DNA from: Pseudomonadota bacterium | GTDB lineage: Bacteria; Myxococcota_A; Polyangia; Polyangiales; Polyangiaceae | NCBI GenBank assembly: GCA_023398955.1 | Contig: JAEWRL010000186.1 | Coordinates: forward strand, 62,001-126,000 | Direction: 5' to 3' | Length of the DNA: 64,000 nt | In this document: piece after piece, positions 18,344 through 27,790 of the stretch | Numbering within the stretch: the first letter of the stretch is position 1 | Layout: each line of letters begins with the position of its first letter | Program-made: the position numbers and the translations under genes | The notes under the pieces: generated by a model | The model's input: only the letters and a program-made list of their open reading frames with translations | The model's database searches: none | What the model was told of the DNA's origin: nothing

Positions 18344-20094
18344 TTACTGACCTGCTCGTTCGGTTGGCGGCTTTCAAGCCGCCCGACTGGATACCAAAAT
18401 GGGTCCTGGGGATGTGGGTCGAGCACGGCGTGTCCCTGCGGATTGGCCTTGGCGTGCTGCTTGGCGCCGCCCTCGTCTATGTCTTGGTGCGGGTGCTGAC
18501 CAGCTTGGGGCGTCGGGGGCGGCGTGCCCTGTTTTGGGGCCTCGCTGTCGTCGGCTTGCTCGCGCTCCTCGGATTGGGGATCTGGTCGGTGTTCCTGCCG
18601 GAGCAGCGGGGCAGCTTCTTCGTGATGTGGCACCAGGTGGTGAGGGTCGGCGCTGCCGTTGGCGCCATCGTCTTCGTCATCGGGTTGATCGGCCTCACCA
18701 TGCCGATGCTCTTCGACTGGCTCGAGCGGCTCGGCTTCGTGCCGTTCATGGCGGTGCGCCACGTGCGCTCCAGCAAGAGCGGCTTTCTCACGGTCATCTC
18801 GTTGCTGTCCATGGCTGGGGTCGGCGTCAGCGCCTTCGCCTTGTGTGCGGTCATCTCCATCATGGGAGGCTTCGGGGCGGATCTGAAACGCAAGATTCTC
18901 GACCATAATGCTCACGTGAAGGTCGAGGCACCGACCGTGGGTGGATTTAGCGACCATGGGCCGCTCATCAAGCAGCTCCGCGCAGTTCCGGGGGTCCTTG
19001 CGGCGTCGCCGGTGGTTGCGGGTGAAGCCATGGCGTCGAGCAGTTCGAACACGGCTGGTGTGCTGGTGCGCGGGGTCAATCCGGACACTATCAGCCAAGT
19101 CATCGAGCTCGAGCGGAACATCGAGGTAGGGCGTTTCGAGCTCCTGAGACACCCCGAGAAGCTCGTGGATCTTCCGCCGGACGAAGTGGTTGGTATCGGC
19201 GCTGGCGGTCAGCTCTATCGCCGAGGTCCGCGGCTCGGCTCGACGAGCTCGATTGGCACTGAGGCCAAGGCGAAGCTCGACAGCGCGAGCGAGTTCCCAG
19301 TCTATCCGGGGTTGATCGTGGGCAGAGAGCTAGCGAAGAGCCTCCACGTGTACGTGGGCGACGAGCTGACGCTCGTCTCTCCCTTCGGAGACCTCGGGCC
19401 GATGGGGGTTCTTCCACGTAGTCGGAAGTTTCGCGTCGCTGGCATCTTCTACAGTGGGATGTACGAGTACGATGCGAACCACGCCTACCTGATGCTGGAC
19501 CAGGCGCAGGCGTTCCTGGAGCTGCAGGGGCGTATCACGGGGATAGAGATAAAGGTCGCCGACGCGGATGCCGTGGAAGGCGTCGCCGATCGGGTGCGCC
19601 GTACGATCGCGCGACCTGACCTGAAGGTCCGCCATTGGAAAGAGCTGAACAAGAACCTCTTCAGCGCCCTGAAGCTCGAGAAGCTCGCGACCTTCATCAT
19701 CTTGGGGATTGCCATAGCCGTCGCGAGCTTCTGCATCGTCTGCACGCTGCTCCTGATGGTCACGGAGAAGAGCAAAGAGATCGCCATTCTGAAGGCTACA
19801 GGGGCGAGCGACGAGCGGATCCTCTGGGTGTTCATGACCGAGGGAATGGTGATTGGGAGCATCGGCACCGTGATTGGCGTGATCACCGCATGGGTTTCCA
19901 TGTGGAGTCTGGATCGGTTCGGTGTCCGTCTCGATCCCGAAGTCTACTATGTGGATCGCCTTCCTATCCTGGTCGATCCGCTGGACTATGCCCTCGTCGG
20001 GCTGGCATCGTTCGTCATCACTACGCTCTCCACGGTGTATCCAGCTCGCGCGGCGAGCCGCGTGCGACCCGTCGAGGGGATTCGCTACGAGTGA
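18340..20094 (+). CDS. LolC/LolE-type lipoprotein-releasing ABC permease with extra N-terminal membrane region
   Basis: The product is 584 aa from GTG 18340, overlapping the lysS stop. From about residue 136 the standard MacB/LolCE architecture begins (FMAVRHVRSSKSGFLTVISL, then SMAGVGVSAFALCAVISIMG). A large periplasmic domain and three C-terminal helices follow (FIILGIAIAVASFCIVCTLL, GMVIGSIGTVIGVITAWVSM, YALVGLASFVITTLSTVYPA). The terminal PARAASRVRPVEGIRYE is typical of LolC/E. The first roughly 130 residues add about three helices (near 34-52, 65-85 and 105-123) not found in E. coli LolC or LolE (about 400 aa). With LolD encoded next, a single permease probably forms a homodimer that releases lipoproteins from the inner membrane; lipoproteins are frequent in this window. 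Confidence 0.85.
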   Translation: MITDLLVRLAAFKPPDWIPKWVLGMWVEHGVSLRIGLGVLLGAALVYVLVRVLTSLGRRGRRALFWGLAVVGLLALLGLGIWSVFLPEQRGSFFVMWHQVVRVGAAVGAIVFVIGLIGLTMPMLFDWLERLGFVPFMAVRHVRSSKSGFLTVISLLSMAGVGVSAFALCAVISIMGGFGADLKRKILDHNAHVKVEAPTVGGFSDHGPLIKQLRAVPGVLAASPVVAGEAMASSSSNTAGVLVRGVNPDTISQVIELERNIEVGRFELLRHPEKLVDLPPDEVVGIGAGGQLYRRGPRLGSTSSIGTEAKAKLDSASEFPVYPGLIVGRELAKSLHVYVGDELTLVSPFGDLGPMGVLPRSRKFRVAGIFYSGMYEYDANHAYLMLDQAQAFLELQGRITGIEIKVADADAVEGVADRVRRTIARPDLKVRHWKELNKNLFSALKLEKLATFIILGIAIAVASFCIVCTLLLMVTEKSKEIAILKATGASDERILWVFMTEGMVIGSIGTVIGVITAWVSMWSLDRFGVRLDPEVYYVDRLPILVDPLDYALVGLASFVITTLSTVYPARAASRVRPVEGIRYE

Positions 20095-20102
20095 GGTTGT
20101 CC

Positions 20103-20804
20103 GTGTCCGATTCATTGATCGTCGTAGAAAACCTGCACAAGAGCTTCGAGCACATGGGGCGTACGCTGCAGGTGCTCAAGGGCATCGACCTGCGCATCGA
20201 TCCAGGACAGGTTCTGGCGATCGTAGGGCCTTCGGGCGCGGGTAAGAGCACACTGCTTCACTGCCTTGGAACCCTCGACCTCCCTACCAGCGGTCGAATA
20301 TTCCTCGGCGGCGAGGAGCTCACCTCCATGTCGTCGAGACGCCTCGCCTCTGTGCGGAACCGTGACATCGGCTTCGTCTTCCAGTTTCATCACCTGCTGC
20401 CAGAGTTCAACGCGCTCGAGAACGTGATGATGCCCGGCCTCATCCAAGGCCGCTCCCGTCGGTCCATGGAGGCGAGAGCCATGGAGCTGCTCGAGGAAGT
20501 CGGGCTAGGCAATCGGGCGACGCACAGGCCTGGGGAATTGTCCGGAGGCGAGCAGCAGCGGGTCGCCGTGGCGCGCGCCTTGTCATTGGGGCCGCGGCTG
20601 CTGCTTGCCGACGAGCCTACCGGAAACCTCGATACAGCCACCAGCGAGTCCATTCACGACCTGTTCTTCGAGATCAATCGGGAGCACGGCACGACAATCG
20701 TCGTGGTTACCCACAACGCCGGGTTTGCCGAGAGCATGCCGCGGGTCGTGCGTATGCTCGATGGTCGGGTTGACGCTGACGAGGTTAGAGCCCCGTCATC
20801 CTAA
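20103..20804 (+). CDS. lolD: LolD-type lipoprotein-releasing ABC transporter ATPase
   Basis: The product is 233 aa from GTG 20103, 8 bases after the permease stop, with GAGG about 6 bases upstream. ABC motifs are complete: Walker A VGPSGAGKSTLLHCLGTLD, Q-loop GFVFQFHHLLPEFNALENV, signature GELSGGEQQRVAVARAL, Walker B LLLADEPTGNLDTATSE and the switch His VVVTHNAGFAE. The LPEFNALENVMMP stretch is characteristic of LolD. It powers transfer of outer-membrane lipoproteins to a LolA-like carrier. The open frame extends far upstream through the permease gene, but that part is a shadow frame. Confidence 0.93.
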   Translation: MSDSLIVVENLHKSFEHMGRTLQVLKGIDLRIDPGQVLAIVGPSGAGKSTLLHCLGTLDLPTSGRIFLGGEELTSMSSRRLASVRNRDIGFVFQFHHLLPEFNALENVMMPGLIQGRSRRSMEARAMELLEEVGLGNRATHRPGELSGGEQQRVAVARALSLGPRLLLADEPTGNLDTATSESIHDLFFEINREHGTTIVVVTHNAGFAESMPRVVRMLDGRVDADEVRAPSS

Positions 20805-20837
20805 AGGCGCGCTGCCCTGCTGCCCCGAGCCACTCTT

Positions 20838-20865
20838 GTGTGGTGTGGTGTGGTGTGGTGTGGTG
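20838..20865. repeat. Pentanucleotide tandem repeat (TGTGG, about 5.4 copies)
   Basis: TGTGG is repeated perfectly five times from 20839 to 20863 with partial flanks, in the 179-base gap between lolD and the large kinase gene. The tract ends 119 bases before the kinase start codon. Such short tracts can change length by slippage. Whether this one affects expression is unknown. Confidence 0.95.
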
Positions 20866-20983
20866 CTCTGGTGTCCTTTGGCCCGAGGGCGGGTAGCGGT
20901 CGCGTGACCTTTGCCCAATCGCGTGCGCCATCCTCCCGTAACTGTCGACGTGGAGCGATACGAGGATTAGTCTAACCGGTTGG

Positions 20984-23900
20984 ATGATTGGGCTCGAGAC
21001 CAGTTCAAAGAGGCTAGGTGGACGCTTCATCATCGAGTCGCCGATCGCCCGAGGGGGCTCAGGGGTCGTCTACCGCGGCTACGACGTGGTGACGGAGCAG
21101 ACCGTCGCGCTCAAGGTGCTCGCGGTTGAGCCTGGCGTGGCGCCCCGGGAAGAAGAACGGATGGCTCGTGAGGGCCGTCTGCTTCAGGAGCTCCGCCATC
21201 CGCACATCGTACGCGTGATGAGCTTCGGCGTTCTCGAGGAGCTCGGAAACGTTCCATACGTCGCGATGGAGTGGCTCGAGGGTGAAGACCTCGCGGCGCG
21301 GCACCGTCGACGGCCCGTGACCATGGCTCAGGCGGTGGAACTTGCCATCGTGGTTGGTGAAGCACTAGAGGCGGCCCATGCTGCGGGGGTCATTCATCGC
21401 GACGTGAAGCCGGGCAATATCTTCCTTTGCCCGGGGCAGGTGGAGTGGGCGACACACCTCGACTGCTATCCGAAGCTACTCGACTTCGGTTTGGCTGCTC
21501 GCAACGATGCACGAGTGACTCGCACCGGCGACATGGTGGGCACGCCAGCCTATATGGCACCAGAGCAAGCGCGGGGCGATGGGACCGTCGATGTGCGGTC
21601 CGACATCTACTCCTTGGGCGCCACGCTCTTCGAGCTGGTCTCGGGACGGCCGCCGCATGTGGGTCCCACGGCAATTGCCATGCTGGCACGACTCGTCACC
21701 ACTCCCGCGCCCCGCCTTCGTGAGCTGCGGACCGATGTCTCGGTCCAGCTGGACCAGCTCGTCGCCGCGATGCTTGCCACGTCGGCCGACGATCGACCGA
21801 GCTCGATGCGCGAGGTCGTCGATGCCCTTGCCGAGTGTGTGGAGCAGGCGAGTCGATTGAGCTGGATCGATCCGTTGGGCGACACGACCTCGAGCCGGCT
21901 GGGGTCGAGTGCCACACGCCTGGTGACGTCCATCGTCGCCATTCACTTCGCAAAAGGCTCCGCGAGAGAACGAGCTCTCGACCAGCTGCGCCACCGCGGG
22001 GCGGACGCCATCCCACTCGGCACGGATGCCATCGTGGCTCACCTGGGTGCCCGCCACGCTGTCGGAACCGAGGCTGCGATGGCGCTCGACCTCGGACGGC
22101 GCCTCGCGCGCGCAGGAGCGCAGGTGGGCATCGCGAGCGGGCGAATTCGAGTCAACTGGGCGTCGGACAGGCACGTTCAGCCAGTTGGTGAGGTCGTCGA
22201 TCGTGCTTCGGCTCTCGCCCGCGACGCGCAACCCGGACTCGTCCTCGCCGACGTGACGACCAGCGAGCTCGGGCGCGGGCGCTACGAGTTCTTGTCGCGT
22301 GATGATGGCTCCACAATTGTCGGGGAACAGCGACGCGGTCAGCGCGGCGAACGAGCGGGCGGCGCGCCGTTCGTCGGGCGCGACTCGGAGCTGGCGCGGG
22401 TCCTGAGCGCCTTTCGCCGCTGTGCCTCGGAGCGCGTACCCATCGTCGTGTCGATTACCGGCCCGCCGGGCATCGGCAAGACGCGCCTGCGCCGCGAAGT
22501 AGTCGCGCGGGTCGGGGCGCTTGCTGAGGCATCGGTCATCGTCTTCCAGCGTAGCGAAGCGTACGCGCGCGGAAACGCCTTGGGTGCGGCGGCCGACGTG
22601 CTGCGAGCGATGGTGGGCCTATCAAAGGGTACCTCCGCGAAAGAGGCGGAGTCGGCTATCGTTGCTCGATTGGGGGCCGCGACCAGCAGCGAGCTGACGG
22701 CGGAGAGCCGAAAGCTCCTGGCCATCCTTTTGGCGAACGAGCCGTTGCCCGAGGCGTTCGATCCTCGCGGTGCGCGGGACGCGCTGTGGCTCGCCATGAC
22801 GGATTTGGTGTTGCATCTGCTGGACCAGCCGACAGCCATCATCATGGAGGACCTCCAATGGTCTGACCCCGAGAGTATTGGCTGGTTGGATCACGTGATG
22901 GGGCGCGCCCTCGGAAGGCCGGTGCTGCTGCTCGCGACGGTGCGTCCGAGCTTTTGGGGTGAGAGTGAGAACCGTTTCCAGGGGCGGGATCATGTTCGAA
23001 TCGATCTTCGGCCCCTATCGCGAGATGCCTGCCGCACCATTGCGCACTCCCTGCTCGGCGAAGCGGCGGCCAGCGCCGAGGTCGACCAAATTGCCGACCA
23101 GGCGGCGGGCTTGCCACTCTTTGCCGAAGAGCTCGCGCGCTTGAAGGCTGCCGGACGAAATGTGGCTCATGCACCCACGATCGAGGCTGCTATCCAGGTA
23201 AGCCTCGACGCTCTGGATGAAGAGTGTCGCGATGCTGTTGGACGACTGAGCGTCTTCGGGCAAACGTGCTGGGATGCCGGGCTGGAGGCTCTTGGACTCC
23301 CGAGCGCCGAGGGCGTGATGAAGGAGCTCGCGGCGACGGAGGTGCTCATCGAGCAAAGCGTATCCCGGTTCACGGGGACGCGAGAGTGGATGTTCAAGCA
23401 CGCGCTCGTTCGCGAGGTTGCCTACACTGCGCTCGGCGAGTCTGAACGGCGTGAGCTCCATGCCCTGGCGGCGGAGTGGCTCGAGTCGATGGGCGAGGAT
23501 GCTGCGACGGTCGCTGGGCACTACGACCTCGGGGGCCAGGAGGCGCGGGCTGCCGAGCGCTGGGCGGTGGCGGCGAAGCACGCCCTCGTCGCCAACGCCC
23601 TGGGGGATGCGCTGACGATGGCGGAACGTGCTCTCATGTTTGCCGAGAGCAGACAGGTTGGGTTCCAGCGCGCTTGCCTCTTGGACGAAGCCTGGAGCCG
23701 CTTGGATCCGCGGGCAGGTGAACGGGAGACCGCGGTGTCGGCGCTCGAGCAAAACGTGCACGACGAGGCGAGCTCCGTGCTCGCACTTGGCGCCCGGGCT
23801 CGCTACGACGACGCGCGAGGCGCCGGAGAGGAAGTCAATGCTCGACTGATTCTCGTCCGAGATCAGGCGGCCCGTCTCGGCCTGCATGATGAAGAGGCGC

Positions 23901-24889
23901 GCTGCTCCGCCGCGCTCGCTAGCCGCCTTGCCTACGCAGGCGAGTTCGAGCAGGCGGAGTCGGAGGCGCGACGACTATTGCGAATTCGGGAGGAGCGCGG
24001 GGCCGGGGTCGCCGCTGTCGACGCTTGGCAGGCCATGGCCATTGTGCGTCAGAGCCGTGGCGCGCTCAGCCTGGCGCTCGAGGCCCGCCGCAACGCGGCC
24101 AGCGCAGCCCGGGAGGCTGGTTTGCGGGAGAGGGAGGCCATACTCATGGCGAATCTCGGCTTCGCCCTCACCACGATCGGTGCTCGTCAAGAGGCGCGTA
24201 CTGCTTTGCTCGACGGTGCTGCGCTCGCGGAAGCCATCGGCAGTGTCGCGGCACTTCGGAATGCGCAGATGAATCTGTTGGGGTGGTCGGCGACGTTCGG
24301 GCGCGACAGAGCACTGGACCCGTACTTGAGCGAAGCACGAGCGGATGCCGATGCATCAGCGGGCGGGGTGTGGGCCGCCACGGATCGGGCGAACTTGGGC
24401 GTGCTGTTCTACCGCGGCTGTGAGCTGGTCCGCTCGAAGGTCGAAGGGGCCTGCGCTCGTGCGCGGCTGCTGCTGAAAATGGCTGCAGAGGGGTATCGCT
24501 CTGCCGGTTTCCTCGACGTACTCCCTGCGGCTCTGGGCATGTGGGCCGAGGCCGAGCGCGGTTGCCGTGATCCACAACGTGCTGTTGCGTTGGCGCAAGA
24601 AGCTGTGGCCTTGTTTGAACAGGGGGCTCCAAGTCTGCTGAACGAATCAGCGGTGTACCTGGTGCTGCACGATGCGTACACCGATACTGGCGATGCCGAC
24701 AAAGCTCGAGATGCCGTTGCTCGTGGCATCCCACTGCTCGTCCGACGCCTCCACGGGCTCATCAATACGAGCTACGCGCGAGCCTTCTTGACCGACCTGC
24801 CAGCGAATGCGAGCTTCCTTGCCGCTGCGGAGGGCTACGGTCTCGTGCCGGAGGAGATTCGCCGGGCACTGGAGAGCCACGTCTCCTAG
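20984..24889 (+). CDS. Serine/threonine protein kinase fused to cyclase-like, AAA-type ATPase and TPR regions
   Basis: The product is 1301 aa from ATG 20984. Residues 14-285 are a Hanks-type kinase: glycine loop ARGGSGVVYRG, ATP-anchoring K44, catalytic HRDVKPGN with D140, DFG at 167-169, and APE-type MAPEQARG. Residues about 310-445 resemble a class III nucleotide cyclase fold (PVGEVVDRASALARDA matches the GDAVNVAARL region) but no catalytic residues are evident. Residues about 463-720 form an ATPase of the STAND/AAA type with P-loop GPPGIGKT (493-500) and IIMEDLQWSDPES as Walker B. The remaining 550 residues are Ala-rich helical repeats (TPR-like). This layout is common in myxobacteria and marks a signalling hub. 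No transmembrane segment is seen, so it should be cytoplasmic. Its input and substrates are unknown. Confidence 0.88.
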   Translation: MIGLETSSKRLGGRFIIESPIARGGSGVVYRGYDVVTEQTVALKVLAVEPGVAPREEERMAREGRLLQELRHPHIVRVMSFGVLEELGNVPYVAMEWLEGEDLAARHRRRPVTMAQAVELAIVVGEALEAAHAAGVIHRDVKPGNIFLCPGQVEWATHLDCYPKLLDFGLAARNDARVTRTGDMVGTPAYMAPEQARGDGTVDVRSDIYSLGATLFELVSGRPPHVGPTAIAMLARLVTTPAPRLRELRTDVSVQLDQLVAAMLATSADDRPSSMREVVDALAECVEQASRLSWIDPLGDTTSSRLGSSATRLVTSIVAIHFAKGSARERALDQLRHRGADAIPLGTDAIVAHLGARHAVGTEAAMALDLGRRLARAGAQVGIASGRIRVNWASDRHVQPVGEVVDRASALARDAQPGLVLADVTTSELGRGRYEFLSRDDGSTIVGEQRRGQRGERAGGAPFVGRDSELARVLSAFRRCASERVPIVVSITGPPGIGKTRLRREVVARVGALAEASVIVFQRSEAYARGNALGAAADVLRAMVGLSKGTSAKEAESAIVARLGAATSSELTAESRKLLAILLANEPLPEAFDPRGARDALWLAMTDLVLHLLDQPTAIIMEDLQWSDPESIGWLDHVMGRALGRPVLLLATVRPSFWGESENRFQGRDHVRIDLRPLSRDACRTIAHSLLGEAAASAEVDQIADQAAGLPLFAEELARLKAAGRNVAHAPTIEAAIQVSLDALDEECRDAVGRLSVFGQTCWDAGLEALGLPSAEGVMKELAATEVLIEQSVSRFTGTREWMFKHALVREVAYTALGESERRELHALAAEWLESMGEDAATVAGHYDLGGQEARAAERWAVAAKHALVANALGDALTMAERALMFAESRQVGFQRACLLDEAWSRLDPRAGERETAVSALEQNVHDEASSVLALGARARYDDARGAGEEVNARLILVRDQAARLGLHDEEARCSAALASRLAYAGEFEQAESEARRLLRIREERGAGVAAVDAWQAMAIVRQSRGALSLALEARRNAASAAREAGLREREAILMANLGFALTTIGARQEARTALLDGAALAEAIGSVAALRNAQMNLLGWSATFGRDRALDPYLSEARADADASAGGVWAATDRANLGVLFYRGCELVRSKVEGACARARLLLKMAAEGYRSAGFLDVLPAALGMWAEAERGCRDPQRAVALAQEAVALFEQGAPSLLNESAVYLVLHDAYTDTGDADKARDAVARGIPLLVRRLHGLINTSYARAFLTDLPANASFLAAAEGYGLVPEEIRRALESHVS

Positions 24890-25005
24890 GACTACTCCGC
24901 CGAAGTTCTCGGCCCAGTTTGCTGAGGTGTGCGAACAGGGGAGTATGGCGAGTTCCTGATCCTGGTTAGTTCCCCATTTCTGGTTCGATGCTAACGCGGT
25001 GAACC

Positions 25006-27354
25006 TCAGCCGGGGCGGCGTCGCCGGAGCGTGGCGCGCCGCACGGACCGATCCTCTGGAAGCGCAGGGGCCAATGCTGCCGTCGTCTCTAGAGGACAGA
25101 ATCCGAGACCTTCCAGGTCGGCGGCAGTGATTGCCCCGCCAGCGCAGGACAGCGCCGCCCTGAGCATGAGCGCGTCGAGCTCGAGTTCGTTTGCTGGCCA
25201 AGGATGCTCGACGAGCCACCGCAGTGCTCCTGGGTCGATGCCGAGAGGGGCACCCTTCGTCCGGAGTCCGGAGCGCGTTGCAGCATCCAGCAAGAGAGCG
25301 CGCAGATCCTCTGCACGCTCGGCGAGGCTGGGGGTCCGAATCACCCGATCCCTCGTGGCGCGTGCGAGTGGAGCGCTCAAGCTCCCGTGGCGCTCGAGGT
25401 CGCCATAGCTCCGGCCTGACGTGACGAGCAGCCAAGGCGGGCCGAGGGGGCTTGGACGTGGGTCGCGTCGGTTGGCGCTCGCGGCCAGTGCGGACTGAAT
25501 GCCAGCCGGCAAGGCTCCGACATCGGTGACTACCAGGGTTCCCCCTTCTGCAAGGCGCCAAGGAGATGTGGCGCTGTCGTCCCAGTACGCCGTCGACTGT
25601 TCTGCGCTGCCCGTGCCGCAAACGACAACCAGGGGCCCCTCCGGACGAGTTCCTTCGACGTGTGCGAATGCCGCCCATCCGATGGCATCGCAACCGTTCG
25701 GGACCTCCAAGGCTAGCGGCTGGGCGGAGCGGGCTGCTTTCCGGATGCTCTCGAGAGCCATGCGAGCCGCAGGGCAGTAGCTGGTCGCCTTCACCCTGCG
25801 CGCCTTCCGCTCGGCATCCGCCACGTGTCGCCCTCCTATCCCGGCAACGACGCTGGTGAGGTGATCGCGCTCGGCGGCGAGACTCGTGATGCGTTCAGTT
25901 GCCTCGAGCTCTCGGTCGCGAGACCGCGCGAGAGCGGATGAAACGGCGAGAAGTGCGCTAATCCTATCAGTGAGGATTCGCATCGCGCGGGCTTCCTCCA
26001 GTGACAACGAGGAGGTGCGCTTGCCGCGAGGCATCAACAGAAAGCCAGAAGGTCCGTCCTCATCGAGCACCAACGTCGCTGAGAACGCGTTGCGCGCCCG
26101 AAACCATTCGAGCAGTGGACGTACCTCGGGCTGGCGCACCTGGACGGCATTCAGCGCCTCTGCGCGCACGGTGCGTTCCGGCTCGGCGAGTGCAAGCTCG
26201 GTCAGGGACGCTGGTGGATCAGCCGCTGTGACGTGGAGATAGCCCGCTACATCCACGCTCAAGACCTGCGGAGGGACGAACCGCCAGAGCTCCGGCCGCG
26301 CACCTGGTGCCGTGCCAGTAGCCCGAAGGGCTTCCAACGCAGCTCGAATTGCAGAGTCGGGTTCCGGCTGGAGCGCGCCTCGACTGGCTGAGTCGATGGC
26401 ATCCAGCCAACGCGACTGCTCAGGCGCAAGTGGCCGCGCGGCGGCGCGCGCGGCGATGCCCACGGCGATCGCAAGCACGCTGCTCGCGAGGACGACCATG
26501 GCGGCCAGGTTGGGCATCGCGCGAGCCAGGATGGAAGACACAAGGGTGATCGGCGCACCGAGCACCATAATCGCCAGGATCCCCCGCACAGCGCCTGACA
26601 CACGCGTGGGTTCGCGCGCCACCACGGTCCCCGCCGCCATGAGCGACGCGACGAGTACCGTGCTGGGCAGGAGGCGATCCGGGGGGCCCAGATCCAAGAA
26701 CGCCGCCGGGATGGCGACGAGGCCTGCCGTCGCGCTCAGCGCCAGACCCGCTGCTGCCCGGTCGCCCACGCCGAGCTCCAGCCCACGCAACCAGCGTAGG
26801 CGCCAAGTCGTGGCGATGAGGAGCAAGAGGGTGCCTAGCGAAGCTGCTGTCGTCGCATAGTCGATCATGAGCGGCTCGAGGCGAACTGCAGCCGAGGGGA
26901 GCGCAGCGAGGGCTGCAGGAAGGGATGTCGCGACGCCCCAGATCAACCCCGCGAACGCTGCTGCGTCCAATGACTGGGCGGCGCGGGGTGGTCTCAGCAT
27001 CCCACCAGGAGAGCGGATTCTCGCGAGCGCCACCAAACCGGCGACTGACGCGAATCCGCATCCGAGGTTGCCCAACGCGTCGAATCCGACGCTCCCAGAA
27101 GGGCCCACCCGCGATGCCACCCACAGGAGCGTGCCCCATGCGACGGCCCGAAACGCGGACATGGCCACAGGGCTCACGAGGGCTTCGCCGCGTGCTCTGC
27201 GTTTTGTTCGGCGCCAGAGCTCGAACCAGGCGAGGGGCAGCGCCGGCACCAAGAGCCAGGTCCATGCTGGCCCCTCCCGCGATTGGGCGGCGGCGAACGC
27301 GACGTAGCCGAGCGCCGCCGTGGAAACCCAGAGGGATCGGGTTCGTTCGAACAC
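25006..27354 (-). CDS. Polytopic membrane protein with GAF-like region and degenerate NtrC-type AAA+ domain
   Basis: The product is 782 aa from GTG 27354. Residues about 8-310 hold roughly nine or ten hydrophobic segments. Residues about 350-480 look GAF-like, leading into a helix (SRDRELEATERITSLAAERD). From about 500 to the end the order of landmarks follows sigma-54 activators: AEGGTLVVTDVGALPAGIQ (602-620, compare EGGTLFLDEIGELP), PSLAERAEDLRALLLDA (compare PPLRERREDIPLLA) and EHPWPANELELDALM (compare YPWPGNVRELENVI). The Walker A GESGTGKE, the GAFTGA loop and a Walker B acidic pair are absent. It probably cannot hydrolyse ATP or activate sigma-54. A sensor or scaffold role is inferred. 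It stands alone, convergent with the large kinase gene. Confidence 0.7.
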   Translation of the reverse strand: MFERTRSLWVSTAALGYVAFAAAQSREGPAWTWLLVPALPLAWFELWRRTKRRARGEALVSPVAMSAFRAVAWGTLLWVASRVGPSGSVGFDALGNLGCGFASVAGLVALARIRSPGGMLRPPRAAQSLDAAAFAGLIWGVATSLPAALAALPSAAVRLEPLMIDYATTAASLGTLLLLIATTWRLRWLRGLELGVGDRAAAGLALSATAGLVAIPAAFLDLGPPDRLLPSTVLVASLMAAGTVVAREPTRVSGAVRGILAIMVLGAPITLVSSILARAMPNLAAMVVLASSVLAIAVGIAARAAARPLAPEQSRWLDAIDSASRGALQPEPDSAIRAALEALRATGTAPGARPELWRFVPPQVLSVDVAGYLHVTAADPPASLTELALAEPERTVRAEALNAVQVRQPEVRPLLEWFRARNAFSATLVLDEDGPSGFLLMPRGKRTSSLSLEEARAMRILTDRISALLAVSSALARSRDRELEATERITSLAAERDHLTSVVAGIGGRHVADAERKARRVKATSYCPAARMALESIRKAARSAQPLALEVPNGCDAIGWAAFAHVEGTRPEGPLVVVCGTGSAEQSTAYWDDSATSPWRLAEGGTLVVTDVGALPAGIQSALAASANRRDPRPSPLGPPWLLVTSGRSYGDLERHGSLSAPLARATRDRVIRTPSLAERAEDLRALLLDAATRSGLRTKGAPLGIDPGALRWLVEHPWPANELELDALMLRAALSCAGGAITAADLEGLGFCPLETTAALAPALPEDRSVRRATLRRRRPG

Positions 27355-27790
27355 GGGGCGACTCTACAACGTCAAACCCGAGGCGTCCGGAACTGACGCT
27401 TGATGGGGTATGACGGCGGCGCCGGCCCGGCTCCCAAGGCGTTTGGGCGGACGACCGCTGGATACTGTCCGTAGGCCGTAGAATATCCACTCGCGGCTCG
27501 ACGCAGCCGGATGCGGCGGGTGCGAGGGCGCCTCCGAGCGTCTGGGTAATCCGTTGGCGCTCGGCTTCCAAAGGCGGTGCTCACGGGTCCATTCCCCACG
27601 TCATTCGACTCCCGTCCTGCTCCCCGGCGAGCCAGAGTGGGGCGAAGTAGGGCAGCCGTCGCCATCGCTTGGTCTGCTGCAGCTCTCCCGAAGTACCGCG
27701 TAACGTTAGGGGAATCCACGCGATCTGTGGGACAATTGAGAGTACGGCATCGAGCTGGTGCCACTTCCCCGCAGGAGGCGACTGTACCTC
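27355..27790. other. Intergenic region without a supported gene
   Basis: These 436 bases separate two divergent genes and must contain both promoters. Small open frames on both strands overlap one another and lack family resemblance or ribosome sites. AGGAGG at 27773-27778 serves the downstream phoH start. Confidence 0.6.
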
